Counted from the stretch's first letter, positions 1-6,112 are shown. The stretch is 6,112 nucleotides of DNA from Deltaproteobacteria bacterium (GCA_030606505.1 JAUWGI010000054.1:1-6112); one strand, 5' to 3'. The notes: generated from the letters alone by a model not told the origin. Numbers and translations are program-made.

Positions 1-819
1 AAAATGCTCGGCGGGGCGCCGGTGTCCCAGTCCCTGGCCAGCGAGGAGGAAATCCGGACCATGATATCAATGGGGCATAAAGAGGGGACGGTGGAGGAGG
101 AAGAGGCTGAGATGCTGCACAAGGTGTTTGAGTTCGGTAACCGCCCGGTCAGGGAGGTCATGGTACCACGAACCGAGGTGGTATGGGTAGAAAAGGGCAC
201 CAAACTGGCCGATTTCCTCAGTCTTTACGCCCAATCCCCGCTATCCCGCTTTCCGGTATATGAGGATAACATGGACAATGTGGCTGGCATCCTGGCGGTA
301 AAGGATATACTCATGGCTCAAGCCAAGGGAGCGTTCAATAACGAGGATACCATTGATGACCTGATTCGCCCGGCTTACTTTGCCCCTGAGACCAAACGAG
401 TCAGCGAACTCTTTGCCGAGATGAGAGATAAGAACTTCCGGATGACGGTGATTATCGACGAGTTCGGCGGCACTGCCGGTATCGTCAGCCTCAGCGGACT
501 GATGGAGGAAATCGTCGGTCCGGTGGGTGATGAGCTGGCGACTATAGAGAAGGAGTACGAGACCATCAACGAGTACACTTTCCAGATTGACGGCGGGATG
601 AGGGTTGAGGAAGCCAACGAAGAGATGAAGCTGAACATACCCGAAGGCGACGACTATGAAACGGTAGCCGGCTTTGTCCTTGACCTCTTGGGGCACATAC
701 CCAAACAAGGCGAACAGCTAAAGTACAAGAATTTCAAGCTGGTTATCACCGAGATGCGGGGGATGAAAATCGAGAATATACGCCTGATCAAGGAAAAGCA
801 TGCAGAGAATTCGGATTAG
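1..819 (+). CDS. CorC/HlyC-type (CNNM family) CBS-domain membrane protein, 5'-truncated by window edge
   Basis: This is the cytoplasmic part of a CNNM/CorC-type protein, a family linked to divalent-cation (Mg2+, Co2+) transport or tolerance and often labelled 'hemolysin'. The frame is open from the first base and the ATG at position 4 is probably internal: the sequence begins in the acidic linker that normally follows the N-terminal DUF21 membrane domain, which must lie upstream. Counting from that ATG, the linker holds SEEEIRTMISMG and an acidic stretch. CBS domain 1 is at about 50-110 (REVMVPRTEV, SRFPVYED, GILAVKDIL). CBS domain 2 is at about 117-177 (MTVIIDEFGGTAGIVSL, EEIVGPVGDE). The C-terminal CorC_HlyC domain is at about 190-265 (YETVAGFVLDLLGHIP). 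CBS pairs of this family bind adenine nucleotides. The 3' end overlaps the next gene by 20 bases, indicating translational coupling. Family assignment is firm; the transported ion cannot be read from the sequence. Confidence 0.93.
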   Translation, partial: KMLGGAPVSQSLASEEEIRTMISMGHKEGTVEEEEAEMLHKVFEFGNRPVREVMVPRTEVVWVEKGTKLADFLSLYAQSPLSRFPVYEDNMDNVAGILAVKDILMAQAKGAFNNEDTIDDLIRPAYFAPETKRVSELFAEMRDKNFRMTVIIDEFGGTAGIVSLSGLMEEIVGPVGDELATIEKEYETINEYTFQIDGGMRVEEANEEMKLNIPEGDDYETVAGFVLDLLGHIPKQGEQLKYKNFKLVITEMRGMKIENIRLIKEKHAENSD

Positions 820-1444
820 ATTCAGCCGAGGAGAAAAGCTAAAATTCATTTCCCATCTGGATATAATGCGCCTGTGGCAGAGAGCCCTGCACCGAGCCGG
901 CATACCCCTGGCCTATACCGAAGGATTTAGCCCCCACCCCCGGATATCGTTAGCCACCCCCCTGGCCGTGGGGGTAACCAGCCAGAGCGAGCTCATGGAT
1001 GTCTTCTGCGCCAAATGGGTCTCCCCACACTCCTTCACTACCGCCGTAAGCCAACAGCTACCGCCCGGCATACAAATATTGCAGGTAAATATGGTAGCCC
1101 CGACCCTGCCCTCGCTGCAATCGCAGGTAAGCCACACCGAATATGAGGTCGAAACGGAAACGGACAAAGACCAGGCGGCGATAAAGGCGGCGCTGGCTTC
1201 TCTGCTATCGCTGGAGGAGCTGCCCTGGCACCACCAGCGGGATACCGGCACCCGCAACTATGACCTGAGGGCTTTGATTGATAACCTGTGGCTCGTTGAC
1301 TGGCACCGCGGTCACTGTACCATCGGTATGAAACTGCGCTGTGACAGCAGCGGCTCGGGTAGACCGGAGCAGGTGGCGGCCGCATTGGAATTTAGCCACC
1401 CCACCTCTATCCGCCGCACCAAACTCATCCTGAAAACAAGCTAA
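800..1444 (+). CDS. DUF2344 / TIGR03936-family radical SAM-associated protein
   Basis: This 214-residue protein matches the DUF2344 (TIGR03936) family. The N-terminal hallmark is present: RIRFSRGEKLKFISHLDIMR, then a stretch containing GIPLAYTEGFSPHPRIS and ATPLAVGVTSQSELMD (residues about 3-67). The biochemical role of the family is not established to my knowledge. Members are often encoded beside, or fused to the C-terminus of, a radical SAM protein with a B12-binding-type N-terminus. Here the domain stands alone, with no radical SAM CX3CX2C motif in the protein or elsewhere in the window. The length is that of the complete domain. The ATG at 800 is supported by AAGGA at 790-794, five bases upstream, and by the start of the hallmark immediately after it. 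The gene overlaps the CBS-protein gene by 20 bases and ends 12 bases before tilS, so it is very likely cotranscribed with both. No transmembrane segment is visible, so the protein is probably cytoplasmic. Confidence 0.88.
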   Translation: MQRIRIRFSRGEKLKFISHLDIMRLWQRALHRAGIPLAYTEGFSPHPRISLATPLAVGVTSQSELMDVFCAKWVSPHSFTTAVSQQLPPGIQILQVNMVAPTLPSLQSQVSHTEYEVETETDKDQAAIKAALASLLSLEELPWHHQRDTGTRNYDLRALIDNLWLVDWHRGHCTIGMKLRCDSSGSGRPEQVAAALEFSHPTSIRRTKLILKTS

Positions 1445-1456
1445 GGGATAAGACGC

Positions 1457-2971
1457 ATGAAGGGAGAAAGCCAGCAGCCGACACTAGAACAACGAGTGCT
1501 GGATTTTACCCGGCAGCATCACCTGGTATCAGGCGGTGAGAAGCTGGTGGTGGCGGTATCCGGCGGGGCGGACTCGGTATGCCTGCTCCATATCCTGGTC
1601 GGGCTGCAGGCAAAGCTAAAGGTAAAGCTGCACCTGGCTCACCTCAACCACCAGCTGCGGGATGCTGATTCCGAGGCTGATGCCGACTATGTCTCCGACT
1701 TAGCCCGAAAGTTGGGTATTACCGCTACCATAGAACGGCGGGATGTAAAAGCGTATCAAAAGAAGAAGCGCCTTTCGCCGGAAGAAGCTGCCCGCGAGGT
1801 GAGGTACCGCTTCCTGACCGAGGTGGCCAAAGATATCAGCGCTAAGCGGGTGGCAGTGGGACACACTCAGGACGACCACATCGAGACCATCCTGATGCAC
1901 CTCATCAGAGGGGCTGGAACAAGGGGGATGCGGGGACTGCAGCCATCTACCGAGTGGCCATCAAAAGCCGGCAACCTGACGGTCATAAGACCCCTGCTGG
2001 AGGTAAGCCACCAGGAAACGGAAGACTACTGCCACCAGCACCAGCTTACCCCCCGGCTGGACGCTTCTAACCTTTCCCTATCGCCGCTGAGAAACCGAAT
2101 CCGCCAGCAGCTCCTGCCTTTACTCCAGAGCTATAACCCCGGTATTGCCGAAGCCCTTTTGCGGACGGGGCGTATTGCCGGCGATGACATTGATTTTCTG
2201 GACAAAGAGACTGCCCGATTATGGAACAAAATTGCCCGGCAACAGGGTGAAGTCATTATCTTAGACAAGAAAGGGTTTGACCGATTGCCCCCTACTCTGC
2301 AGCGATACCTGCTCCGAGCCTCAGCGGAGAGGCTGTTGGGCAGTGCCAAGGACATTGAGATGAGACATATCGAGGAGATGATGGCGGCGCTGGGCAAGCC
2401 AGCGGGGAAGAGGCTCAGCCTGCCCGGAGGTCTAATCTTCGCCACCGGATACGATAAATATCAACTAACCACAGATATGACCGGCTTATCCCCCTTCCCC
2501 AAACTGGAAGGCGAGGTTCGACTGAATATCCCCGGCCAGACTCTGCTTTCCGGCTGGCGCGTAGAAGCGACCATCATAAAACCATCTACAATAAAAGGGA
2601 GGCCTGAAGGGGCGTTAGCCCCTTCGGAAATTATAACTCCCCTTCCCCTTAGTAAGGGGAAGGGGATACAGGGGATAGGGTTAATTAAAAGTGATTTCAC
2701 CGCCTGCCTTGACCTGGCCAAGACCAGCGACAAGCTGATTGTGCGACCCCGGCGGCGGGGGGACAGGTTTCAGCCACTGGGCTTGAGTCTGCCCAAGAAG
2801 GTAGGGGAGTTTATGATAGACGCCAAAATCCCTCAAGCCTGGCGCCAGCAAGTCCCCATAGTCTGCTCACCTGATAAAGTCGTGTGGGTGGTCGGCTGGC
2901 GCATAGACGACAGGGTGAAGATCAGCGACAATACTCAACAGATCCTGCGACTGGAATTTAAGCAGGGCTAG
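1457..2971 (+). CDS. tilS: tRNA(Ile)-lysidine synthetase TilS
   Basis: TilS uses ATP to attach lysine to C34 of the CAU-anticodon tRNA(Ile), so that the tRNA reads AUA and is charged with Ile rather than Met; the enzyme is normally essential. The N-terminal N-type ATP-pyrophosphatase domain (about 28-215) has the PP-loop SGGADS at 35-40, HLNHQLRD, LSPEEAAREVRYRFL, GHTQDDHIETILMHLIRGAG (DDHIET where DDQAET is more usual) and LRNRIRQQLLPLL. A middle TilS substrate-binding domain follows (about 255-345, ending in RLSLPGG). The C-terminal domain (about 425-504) has RRRGDRFQPLG, KKVGEFMIDAKIP and VVWVVGWRIDDRVK. At 504 residues it is longer than the usual roughly 430-470, largely because of about 33 residues (379-411) encoded by a palindromic repeat. 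The start has a weak AAGGGA at 1443-1448 that overlaps the stop of the gene before. The stop overlaps that of the convergent membrane-protein gene. Confidence 0.96.
   Translation: MKGESQQPTLEQRVLDFTRQHHLVSGGEKLVVAVSGGADSVCLLHILVGLQAKLKVKLHLAHLNHQLRDADSEADADYVSDLARKLGITATIERRDVKAYQKKKRLSPEEAAREVRYRFLTEVAKDISAKRVAVGHTQDDHIETILMHLIRGAGTRGMRGLQPSTEWPSKAGNLTVIRPLLEVSHQETEDYCHQHQLTPRLDASNLSLSPLRNRIRQQLLPLLQSYNPGIAEALLRTGRIAGDDIDFLDKETARLWNKIARQQGEVIILDKKGFDRLPPTLQRYLLRASAERLLGSAKDIEMRHIEEMMAALGKPAGKRLSLPGGLIFATGYDKYQLTTDMTGLSPFPKLEGEVRLNIPGQTLLSGWRVEATIIKPSTIKGRPEGALAPSEIITPLPLSKGKGIQGIGLIKSDFTACLDLAKTSDKLIVRPRRRGDRFQPLGLSLPKKVGEFMIDAKIPQAWRQQVPIVCSPDKVVWVVGWRIDDRVKISDNTQQILRLEFKQG
2591..2690 (+). 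repeat. Double-hairpin palindromic repeat inserted in frame within tilS
   Basis: Two perfect hairpins lie back to back inside tilS. The first has stem GAAGGGGC (2606-2613), loop GTTA and stem GCCCCTTC (2618-2625), extendable by a T-G and a C-G pair. The second has a 13-bp stem (2638-2650 with 2654-2666; core CCCCTTCCCCTT / AAGGGGAAGGGG) and loop AGT. It is followed by ACAGGGGATAGGGTTAATTA. The translation (residues 379-411, containing TPLPLSKGKGIQGIGL) is low-complexity and unlike any TilS domain, and it falls in the linker between the middle and C-terminal domains. Hairpins of this CCCCTTCCCCTT type occur as dispersed, mostly intergenic small repeats in some bacterial genomes; from memory I associate them with Chloroflexota and similar lineages. 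Only one copy is in the window, so its dispersed nature is inferred, and the outer boundaries are approximate. Confidence 0.65.
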
Positions 2972-3765
2972 GTTTCAGACACGGCTGGCCCTGACGGCTC
3001 TCCCCAGCGAAGCCAGAGAGCCGCAGCGGTTACCACCGCCGCTATCACCGCCGTCTGAATTTCCAGGGCGACCACGGTGAAATAGCCCGCATACAATAAA
3101 ACAACGCTGTAGTTCAAGAAGGCGTGCAGGACAGCGGCTATCAGATAGAACTGCCATCCCCAGCCCTTGGCCAGACCCCAGCCAGCTATCGCCGAAAAAG
3201 CGATATGAGCGGCTACGGCAAAGAACCTCTCCCAGAACGGAGCCAATGCCACCAGCCCGCCGCTTTGCACCATCTCCCAGCCCCAGCCCGAGGCAAAAAT
3301 GTTATTATGGGCCCACACCGCCTCAAAAAGGCCCAGGCCAAGCCCGGCAACAGCCCCGATAGCCAGTCCGAGCTTGGGGTCAATCTTTCTGCCCTTACGC
3401 CACCAGCAGACGACCACCGGCACCAGCTTTGCCCCCTCCTGAACCAGACCGGTGAGGAGTATGCCCGGGATACCCACAAGCAGAATCAAGCTCTGGTAGG
3501 TCTCCATGCCAAATTGGTCGACTAAAAAGTTACCGGCCATCTGCTGTAGGGGAATTTGGATAAAGGCAACCGCCGCCCAGGTCAAAAAGGCACTGCCGGC
3601 GAGAACCGCCCAGGCCCAAGGTTTCTTAAGGATGGGCGTCCAGTAAGGAGCAAACCAGACGGCGCCAAAGGCCAGACCCAGACCAATGCTCAAAAGCACC
3701 TGGTTCCACAGAATACCGGGGTAGACAAACCCGGAGAGGAAGAAGTTGACCGCTAAGTCCAGCAT
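2968..3765 (-). CDS. Multi-pass membrane protein resembling PrsW/YhfC-type glutamic intramembrane proteases
   Basis: This 265-residue, strongly hydrophobic protein has about seven predicted membrane segments (roughly 20-40, 50-70, 91-118, 131-150, 180-200, 204-228, 230-252). Its polar residues in or near the membrane follow the PrsW/YhfC pattern: VQEGAKLVP (E110, K113; many relatives have EExxK), GLGLGLFEAVWA (E148), ERFFAVAAHIAFSAIAG (H187) and LHAFLNYS (H214, N218). PrsW-type members cut membrane proteins such as anti-sigma factors, while YhfC-type members are uncharacterised. The present protein mixes features of both, and its first motif has one Glu instead of two, so protease activity is only a possibility. 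The ATG at 3765 is well supported by AAAGGAGGG at 3770-3778. The gene is last in the minus-strand operon, 23 bases after the pncA-pncB fusion gene, and its stop overlaps that of convergent tilS. It contains no extracytoplasmic binding domain and no obvious substrate is encoded nearby. Confidence 0.68.
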   Translation of the reverse strand: MLDLAVNFFLSGFVYPGILWNQVLLSIGLGLAFGAVWFAPYWTPILKKPWAWAVLAGSAFLTWAAVAFIQIPLQQMAGNFLVDQFGMETYQSLILLVGIPGILLTGLVQEGAKLVPVVVCWWRKGRKIDPKLGLAIGAVAGLGLGLFEAVWAHNNIFASGWGWEMVQSGGLVALAPFWERFFAVAAHIAFSAIAGWGLAKGWGWQFYLIAAVLHAFLNYSVVLLYAGYFTVVALEIQTAVIAAVVTAAALWLRWGEPSGPAVSET

Positions 3766-3788
3766 AGATCCCTCCTTTAATAATCAGC

Positions 3789-5318
3789 TCAAAGTATCCG
3801 CTTGAGCCTGGGGTTGGGGGTAATGCCCGGAATTCTGCCCCGCTTGGCTATCGGCTTGCCGTCTATCTCGTGCAGGTCGGCGGTAATATCCAGGGGCTTA
3901 GCCCCGGTGATATAGCTGCCGACGCCAAAACCGTCGACTGGTGCCCCCGCCTCAATGAATTGCCTAATTCTATCCACGCTTATGCCACCGCTGACGAAAA
4001 TCTTGACCTTCTTAAAGCCGGCCAGGTCCAGCCGGGACCTGACCTCCCTGACCAGAGCCGGGGTAACCCGACCCCGCTCCGCAGGGGTATCAAGACGCAC
4101 GCTATCCAGCTTCTCGCCCAAGGCTTTAGCCACCAGCACTGACTCCTCGGCCTCATCCTTGAAGGTATCAACCAGGGAAACGCGGGGGACACTGGCCGGC
4201 ATATGCTTATCAAAGACAAGGGTGGCCTTAACCGTATCCCCTATGACTAAAATCAGGGCGTGGGGTATAGTCCCGGCCGGCTCGATACCGGCCAGCTTGG
4301 CTCCGGCCACGCTGGAGCAGCCAGCGCAGCCGCCAACGATAGCTGAATAATCCATTATGCCCACTATCGAAGGATAAACATGGCGGGCGCCAAAGCTGAC
4401 CACGGGTATCCCCTGGGCAGCTTCCACGCACTCGCGGGCGGCCGTTGCCCAGCCACTGCAGTGGGCCAGAATACCGTCTATAGCCGTCTCATAGAGGCCG
4501 TAGCTCTGATAGGGGGCGGTGACACGCAACACCACCTCCTTCTGCTTGATATTATCGCCATCAGCCAGAGCCCACACTTCACATTTACCTTTGGGCAAAA
4601 CCCGAGAGAGTAGGGCTTTAACCTCACTCATACCGCAGAGCACCCCGGCCCGGCTGGCGAAGAACTCCATAGTCGCCACCGGGTTGAGCCCCTCAAGGCG
4701 TAATATCTCCACAGTGCGGGCGAAATAAATGTCAGCCGTCTCGCCGGAGAGGACCGCCTCGGAGGGTTCAAATTTAGCCGGCTTAGCCCGGCTGACCACC
4801 AGATTGGTCAACTTAGCCCCCAACACCCCTTCCATGTGCCCCAGGGCGAAGTGGTGCGCCGCCTCGTCAAAGGAGGCAACACAGTCAACCGGCACCTCCA
4901 CCTTGTAATCGCGGCTCCGGGCATCGGAAACGGTATGGCAAATGCAGATATCGGTGCACACTCCGCAGACAATCAGCTTCCCCGGCTTGAGTTTCTTAAG
5001 CTTCTCCTCAACGGAGGTATCAAAAAAGGCGCTGAAACGCTTCTTGGGTATTACCTCACCCTTATACTTGGCCAGTTCGGGGATAACCTCGGTTTCGGCA
5101 GTGCCCTCAATACAGTGGGGGGGAAATACGCTGAACTCGTCGTCATCGGGGGCATGATGGTCACAGACGAAGAATACCTTGGAGCCCCGGCTAATCTCCC
5201 CCTCCAGCAGACGCTGAACACTGGGGATTATACGCCGGGCTCTCTCCCCACAATACAAGGGATAGCCCTCCTCCATAAAACCCCTGACCATGTCTATCAC
5301 CAAAACTGCATTAGCCAT
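3789..5318 (-). CDS. Bifunctional nicotinamidase / nicotinate phosphoribosyltransferase (PncA-PncB fusion)
   Basis: One 509-residue frame carries two consecutive NAD-salvage enzymes. Residues 1 to about 175 are an isochorismatase-fold nicotinamidase with catalytic triad D9 (LVIDMVRGF), K92 or K93 (KKRFSAF) and C125 (GVCTDIC). Its metal site is D53, H55 and H68 (CDHHAPDDDEF, PPHCIEGT). It hydrolyses nicotinamide to nicotinate. After a short linker (about 176-190), residues 190-509 are a nicotinate phosphoribosyltransferase of the shorter, archaeal-like type: SGETADIYFARTVEILR, PYQSYGLYETAIDGILAH, SFGARHVYPS, AGTIPHALIL, VSGGIS (442-447) and DGFGVGSYITG (462-472), the last two being typical phosphate-binding elements. 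It makes nicotinate mononucleotide from nicotinate and PRPP. Both halves look intact, with no stop or frameshift at the seam. It is probably a soluble cytoplasmic enzyme. It lies between a small Cys protein gene and a membrane protein gene, downstream of purH. Stand-alone pncA and pncB genes are the usual arrangement. Confidence 0.93.
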   Translation of the reverse strand: MANAVLVIDMVRGFMEEGYPLYCGERARRIIPSVQRLLEGEISRGSKVFFVCDHHAPDDDEFSVFPPHCIEGTAETEVIPELAKYKGEVIPKKRFSAFFDTSVEEKLKKLKPGKLIVCGVCTDICICHTVSDARSRDYKVEVPVDCVASFDEAAHHFALGHMEGVLGAKLTNLVVSRAKPAKFEPSEAVLSGETADIYFARTVEILRLEGLNPVATMEFFASRAGVLCGMSEVKALLSRVLPKGKCEVWALADGDNIKQKEVVLRVTAPYQSYGLYETAIDGILAHCSGWATAARECVEAAQGIPVVSFGARHVYPSIVGIMDYSAIVGGCAGCSSVAGAKLAGIEPAGTIPHALILVIGDTVKATLVFDKHMPASVPRVSLVDTFKDEAEESVLVAKALGEKLDSVRLDTPAERGRVTPALVREVRSRLDLAGFKKVKIFVSGGISVDRIRQFIEAGAPVDGFGVGSYITGAKPLDITADLHEIDGKPIAKRGRIPGITPNPRLKRIL

Positions 5319-5325
5319 CGCCTCC

Positions 5326-5334
5326 TCACCTCCT
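5326..5334 (-). promoter_or_regulatory. Extended Shine-Dalgarno for the pncA-pncB fusion gene
   Basis: Read on the minus strand, AGGAGGTGA lies seven bases before the ATG at 5318. It is complementary over nine bases to the usual 3' end of 16S rRNA. A second GGAGG (5321-5325) sits only two bases from the ATG, too close to be the normal site. The arrangement fixes the start codon and suggests strong, independent translation of this gene within the operon. Confidence 0.75.
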
Positions 5335-5341
5335 AGCCCAA

Positions 5342-5641
5342 TTACTGCTCCAGTAGCTCTAGATATTTTATATAGTCCCTGAGCAGGGACGATGCCTTGG
5401 GAATGTCATTTTTGTCTAAGGCATCAAGCGCCTCTTGCAGAACCTGAACCTCCGAGTCCAGGCAGGTCCTGATTTCGCAAAAAGTACCACAGCAGGGCTG
5501 AATGCCGTCGGCGGCTCTCCACAGCAGGGCTGATTTTATCTCCAACATCTTCTCCAGTTCATCGCGAGACTCATCAAACCTCGCCGGCTCATTCAGCTTG
5601 TCTATCAGTTTTTCCACCTGTTGTTTAGAGATTATTAGCAC
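5342..5641 (-). CDS. Small hypothetical protein with a four-cysteine segment
   Basis: I do not recognise this 99-residue protein. It appears almost wholly helical: charged amphipathic helices at about 6-18 and 22-43, a loop with four cysteines (C50, C51, C55, C60, in PCCGTFCEIRTC), then helices at about 62-77 and 80-98 ending LRDYIKYLELLEQ. There is no signal peptide or membrane segment, so a soluble cytoplasmic helical bundle is likely. The cysteines could bind a metal or form a disulfide, but this is inference. The start is a GTG at 5641, 14 bases after the purH stop, with a G-rich but imperfect ribosome site (GGGGG about six bases upstream); a GTG at codon 9 is an alternative. It is codirectional with purH and 23 bases ahead of the fusion gene. 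Its coding nature is supported by the tight operon fit, acidic/basic helical periodicity and lack of a better frame. Confidence 0.72.
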   Translation of the reverse strand: MLIISKQQVEKLIDKLNEPARFDESRDELEKMLEIKSALLWRAADGIQPCCGTFCEIRTCLDSEVQVLQEALDALDKNDIPKASSLLRDYIKYLELLEQ

Positions 5642-5655
5642 CTTAAACCCCCAGT

Positions 5656-6112
5656 TTAATGCCTGAAGTGCCTTTCGCCGGTAAAGACCATGGCTATATT
5701 GTGCTTGTCAGCCGCCTTGATTGAGTCTTCGTCCCTTATCGAGCCGCCGGGCTGGATAATGGCCGTTGCCCCGGCTTTAGCGGCTACCTCGACCACATCG
5801 GGGAAGGGGAACATGGCGTCTGAAGCCAGACCGCTGCCGGCGACCTTATCCCCGGCCTTCTCAATAGCTATCGGGGCACTGATAATGCGGCTGGGCTGTC
5901 CGGCACCCATCCCCAGAAGAGTCTTATCCTTAGTCAGCACAATGGCGTTGGACTTTATGTGCTTGACCGCTCTCCAGGCAAAGAGCAGGTCTTTGATTTC
6001 TTCGGGCGTGGGCTGGCGTTTGGTCACCTTTTTCATGTTAACGCTGGTCTCCGGCACGGAATCCGAGCTCTGGACGAGGAAGCCACCCTTCACCCGGCGG
6101 AAATCGAGGTAA
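5656..6112 (-). CDS. purH: PurH, bifunctional AICAR transformylase / IMP cyclohydrolase, 3' part only
   Basis: This is the C-terminal 151 residues or so of PurH, which performs the last two steps of purine synthesis: formylation of AICAR with 10-formyl-tetrahydrofolate, then ring closure to IMP. The frame is open to the window edge, and the segment [13 protein letters not shown] spans it, so a GTG at 6093 is internal and not a start. Diagnostic transformylase motifs are [51 protein letters not shown] and the C-terminus [11 protein letters not shown]. The full protein is normally about 510 residues, so roughly 70 percent lies beyond the window, including the IMP cyclohydrolase domain and the catalytic Lys-His of the transformylase. 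It is the most upstream minus-strand gene seen here and probably shares a transcript with the three genes that follow. Confidence 0.96.
   Translation of the reverse strand, partial: YLDFRRVKGGFLVQSSDSVPETSVNMKKVTKRQPTPEEIKDLLFAWRAVKHIKSNAIVLTKDKTLLGMGAGQPSRIISAPIAIEKAGDKVAGSGLASDAMFPFPDVVEVAAKAGATAIIQPGGSIRDEDSIKAADKHNIAMVFTGERHFRH

Noticed and set aside
1038..1385. A 115-codon minus-strand open frame inside the DUF2344 gene
   Set aside because: The translation is Pro/Ala/Arg-rich low-complexity sequence with no recognisable domain, which is typical of a shadow frame in GC-rich coding DNA.
3766..3788. Possible promoter in the 23-base gap between the fusion gene and the membrane-protein gene
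   Set aside because: The gap holds only the ribosome site. It is too short for an intergenic promoter, and I see no convincing -35/-10 pair just upstream.
3893..3905. Short hairpin GGGGC-TTA-GCCCC, similar in look to the first hairpin of the tilS repeat
   Set aside because: Only five pairs, and it encodes the conserved GAKPLD segment near the end of the phosphoribosyltransferase domain, so it is explained by coding sequence and not by an inserted repeat copy.
4770..4797. Imperfect inverted repeat AGCCGGC / GCCCGGCT at the seam of the PncA-PncB fusion
   Set aside because: The arms are short and interrupted by an extra base. The sequence encodes the linker (SRAKPAKFEP), and nothing suggests an insertion scar or a terminator left over from separate genes.
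4836..5336. A 166-codon plus-strand open frame opposite the nicotinamidase domain
   Set aside because: It lies wholly antisense to a gene with clear catalytic motifs and a strong ribosome site. Its translation resembles no family and is explained by the codon bias of the real gene.
5690..6112. A 140-codon plus-strand open frame opposite purH
   Set aside because: It is antisense to unmistakable PurH motifs, and its hydrophobic look results from reading the complement of that gene.

Overview
The window is compact bacterial chromosome with a GC content that I estimate by eye in the mid-50s percent. It looks like core housekeeping DNA, not an accessory or mobile region. Seven protein-coding genes fill almost all of it, and no gap between genes exceeds about 25 bases. 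No tRNA, rRNA, CRISPR array, transposase or phage gene is visible. The stand-alone DUF2344 gene, the archaeal-type nicotinate phosphoribosyltransferase and the GC-rich palindromic repeat read through a coding frame would fit a Chloroflexota (Dehalococcoidia-like) or similar deep-branching anaerobe. That assignment is an inference of low certainty.

Left half, plus strand (1-2971): three tightly packed genes form a likely operon. They are the 3' part of a CorC/HlyC (CNNM-type) CBS-domain membrane protein, cut by the window edge; a DUF2344 'radical SAM-associated' protein that overlaps it by 20 bases; and tilS, the tRNA(Ile)-lysidine synthetase, 12 bases further on. tilS carries an in-frame palindromic repeat (about 2591-2690) between its middle and C-terminal domains.

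Right half, minus strand (6112 down to 2968): four co-directional genes are spaced 14, 23 and 23 bases apart, again a likely operon. In transcription order they are the 3' end of purH (final steps of IMP synthesis; cut by the window edge), a small cysteine-containing protein of unknown function, a two-domain protein joining nicotinamidase (PncA-like) to nicotinate phosphoribosyltransferase (PncB-like), and a multi-pass membrane protein resembling the PrsW/YhfC intramembrane-protease families. The two operons converge and their stop codons share a CTAG at 2968-2971.

Functionally, the minus-strand operon joins purine nucleotide synthesis to NAD salvage; both depend on PRPP. The fused protein would take nicotinamide to nicotinate and then to nicotinate mononucleotide on one polypeptide. 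The promoters of both operons lie outside the window. I see no clear evidence of a wholly new system. The points most worth a second look are the PncA-PncB fusion, the repeat inside tilS, and the small Cys protein between purH and the fusion gene.
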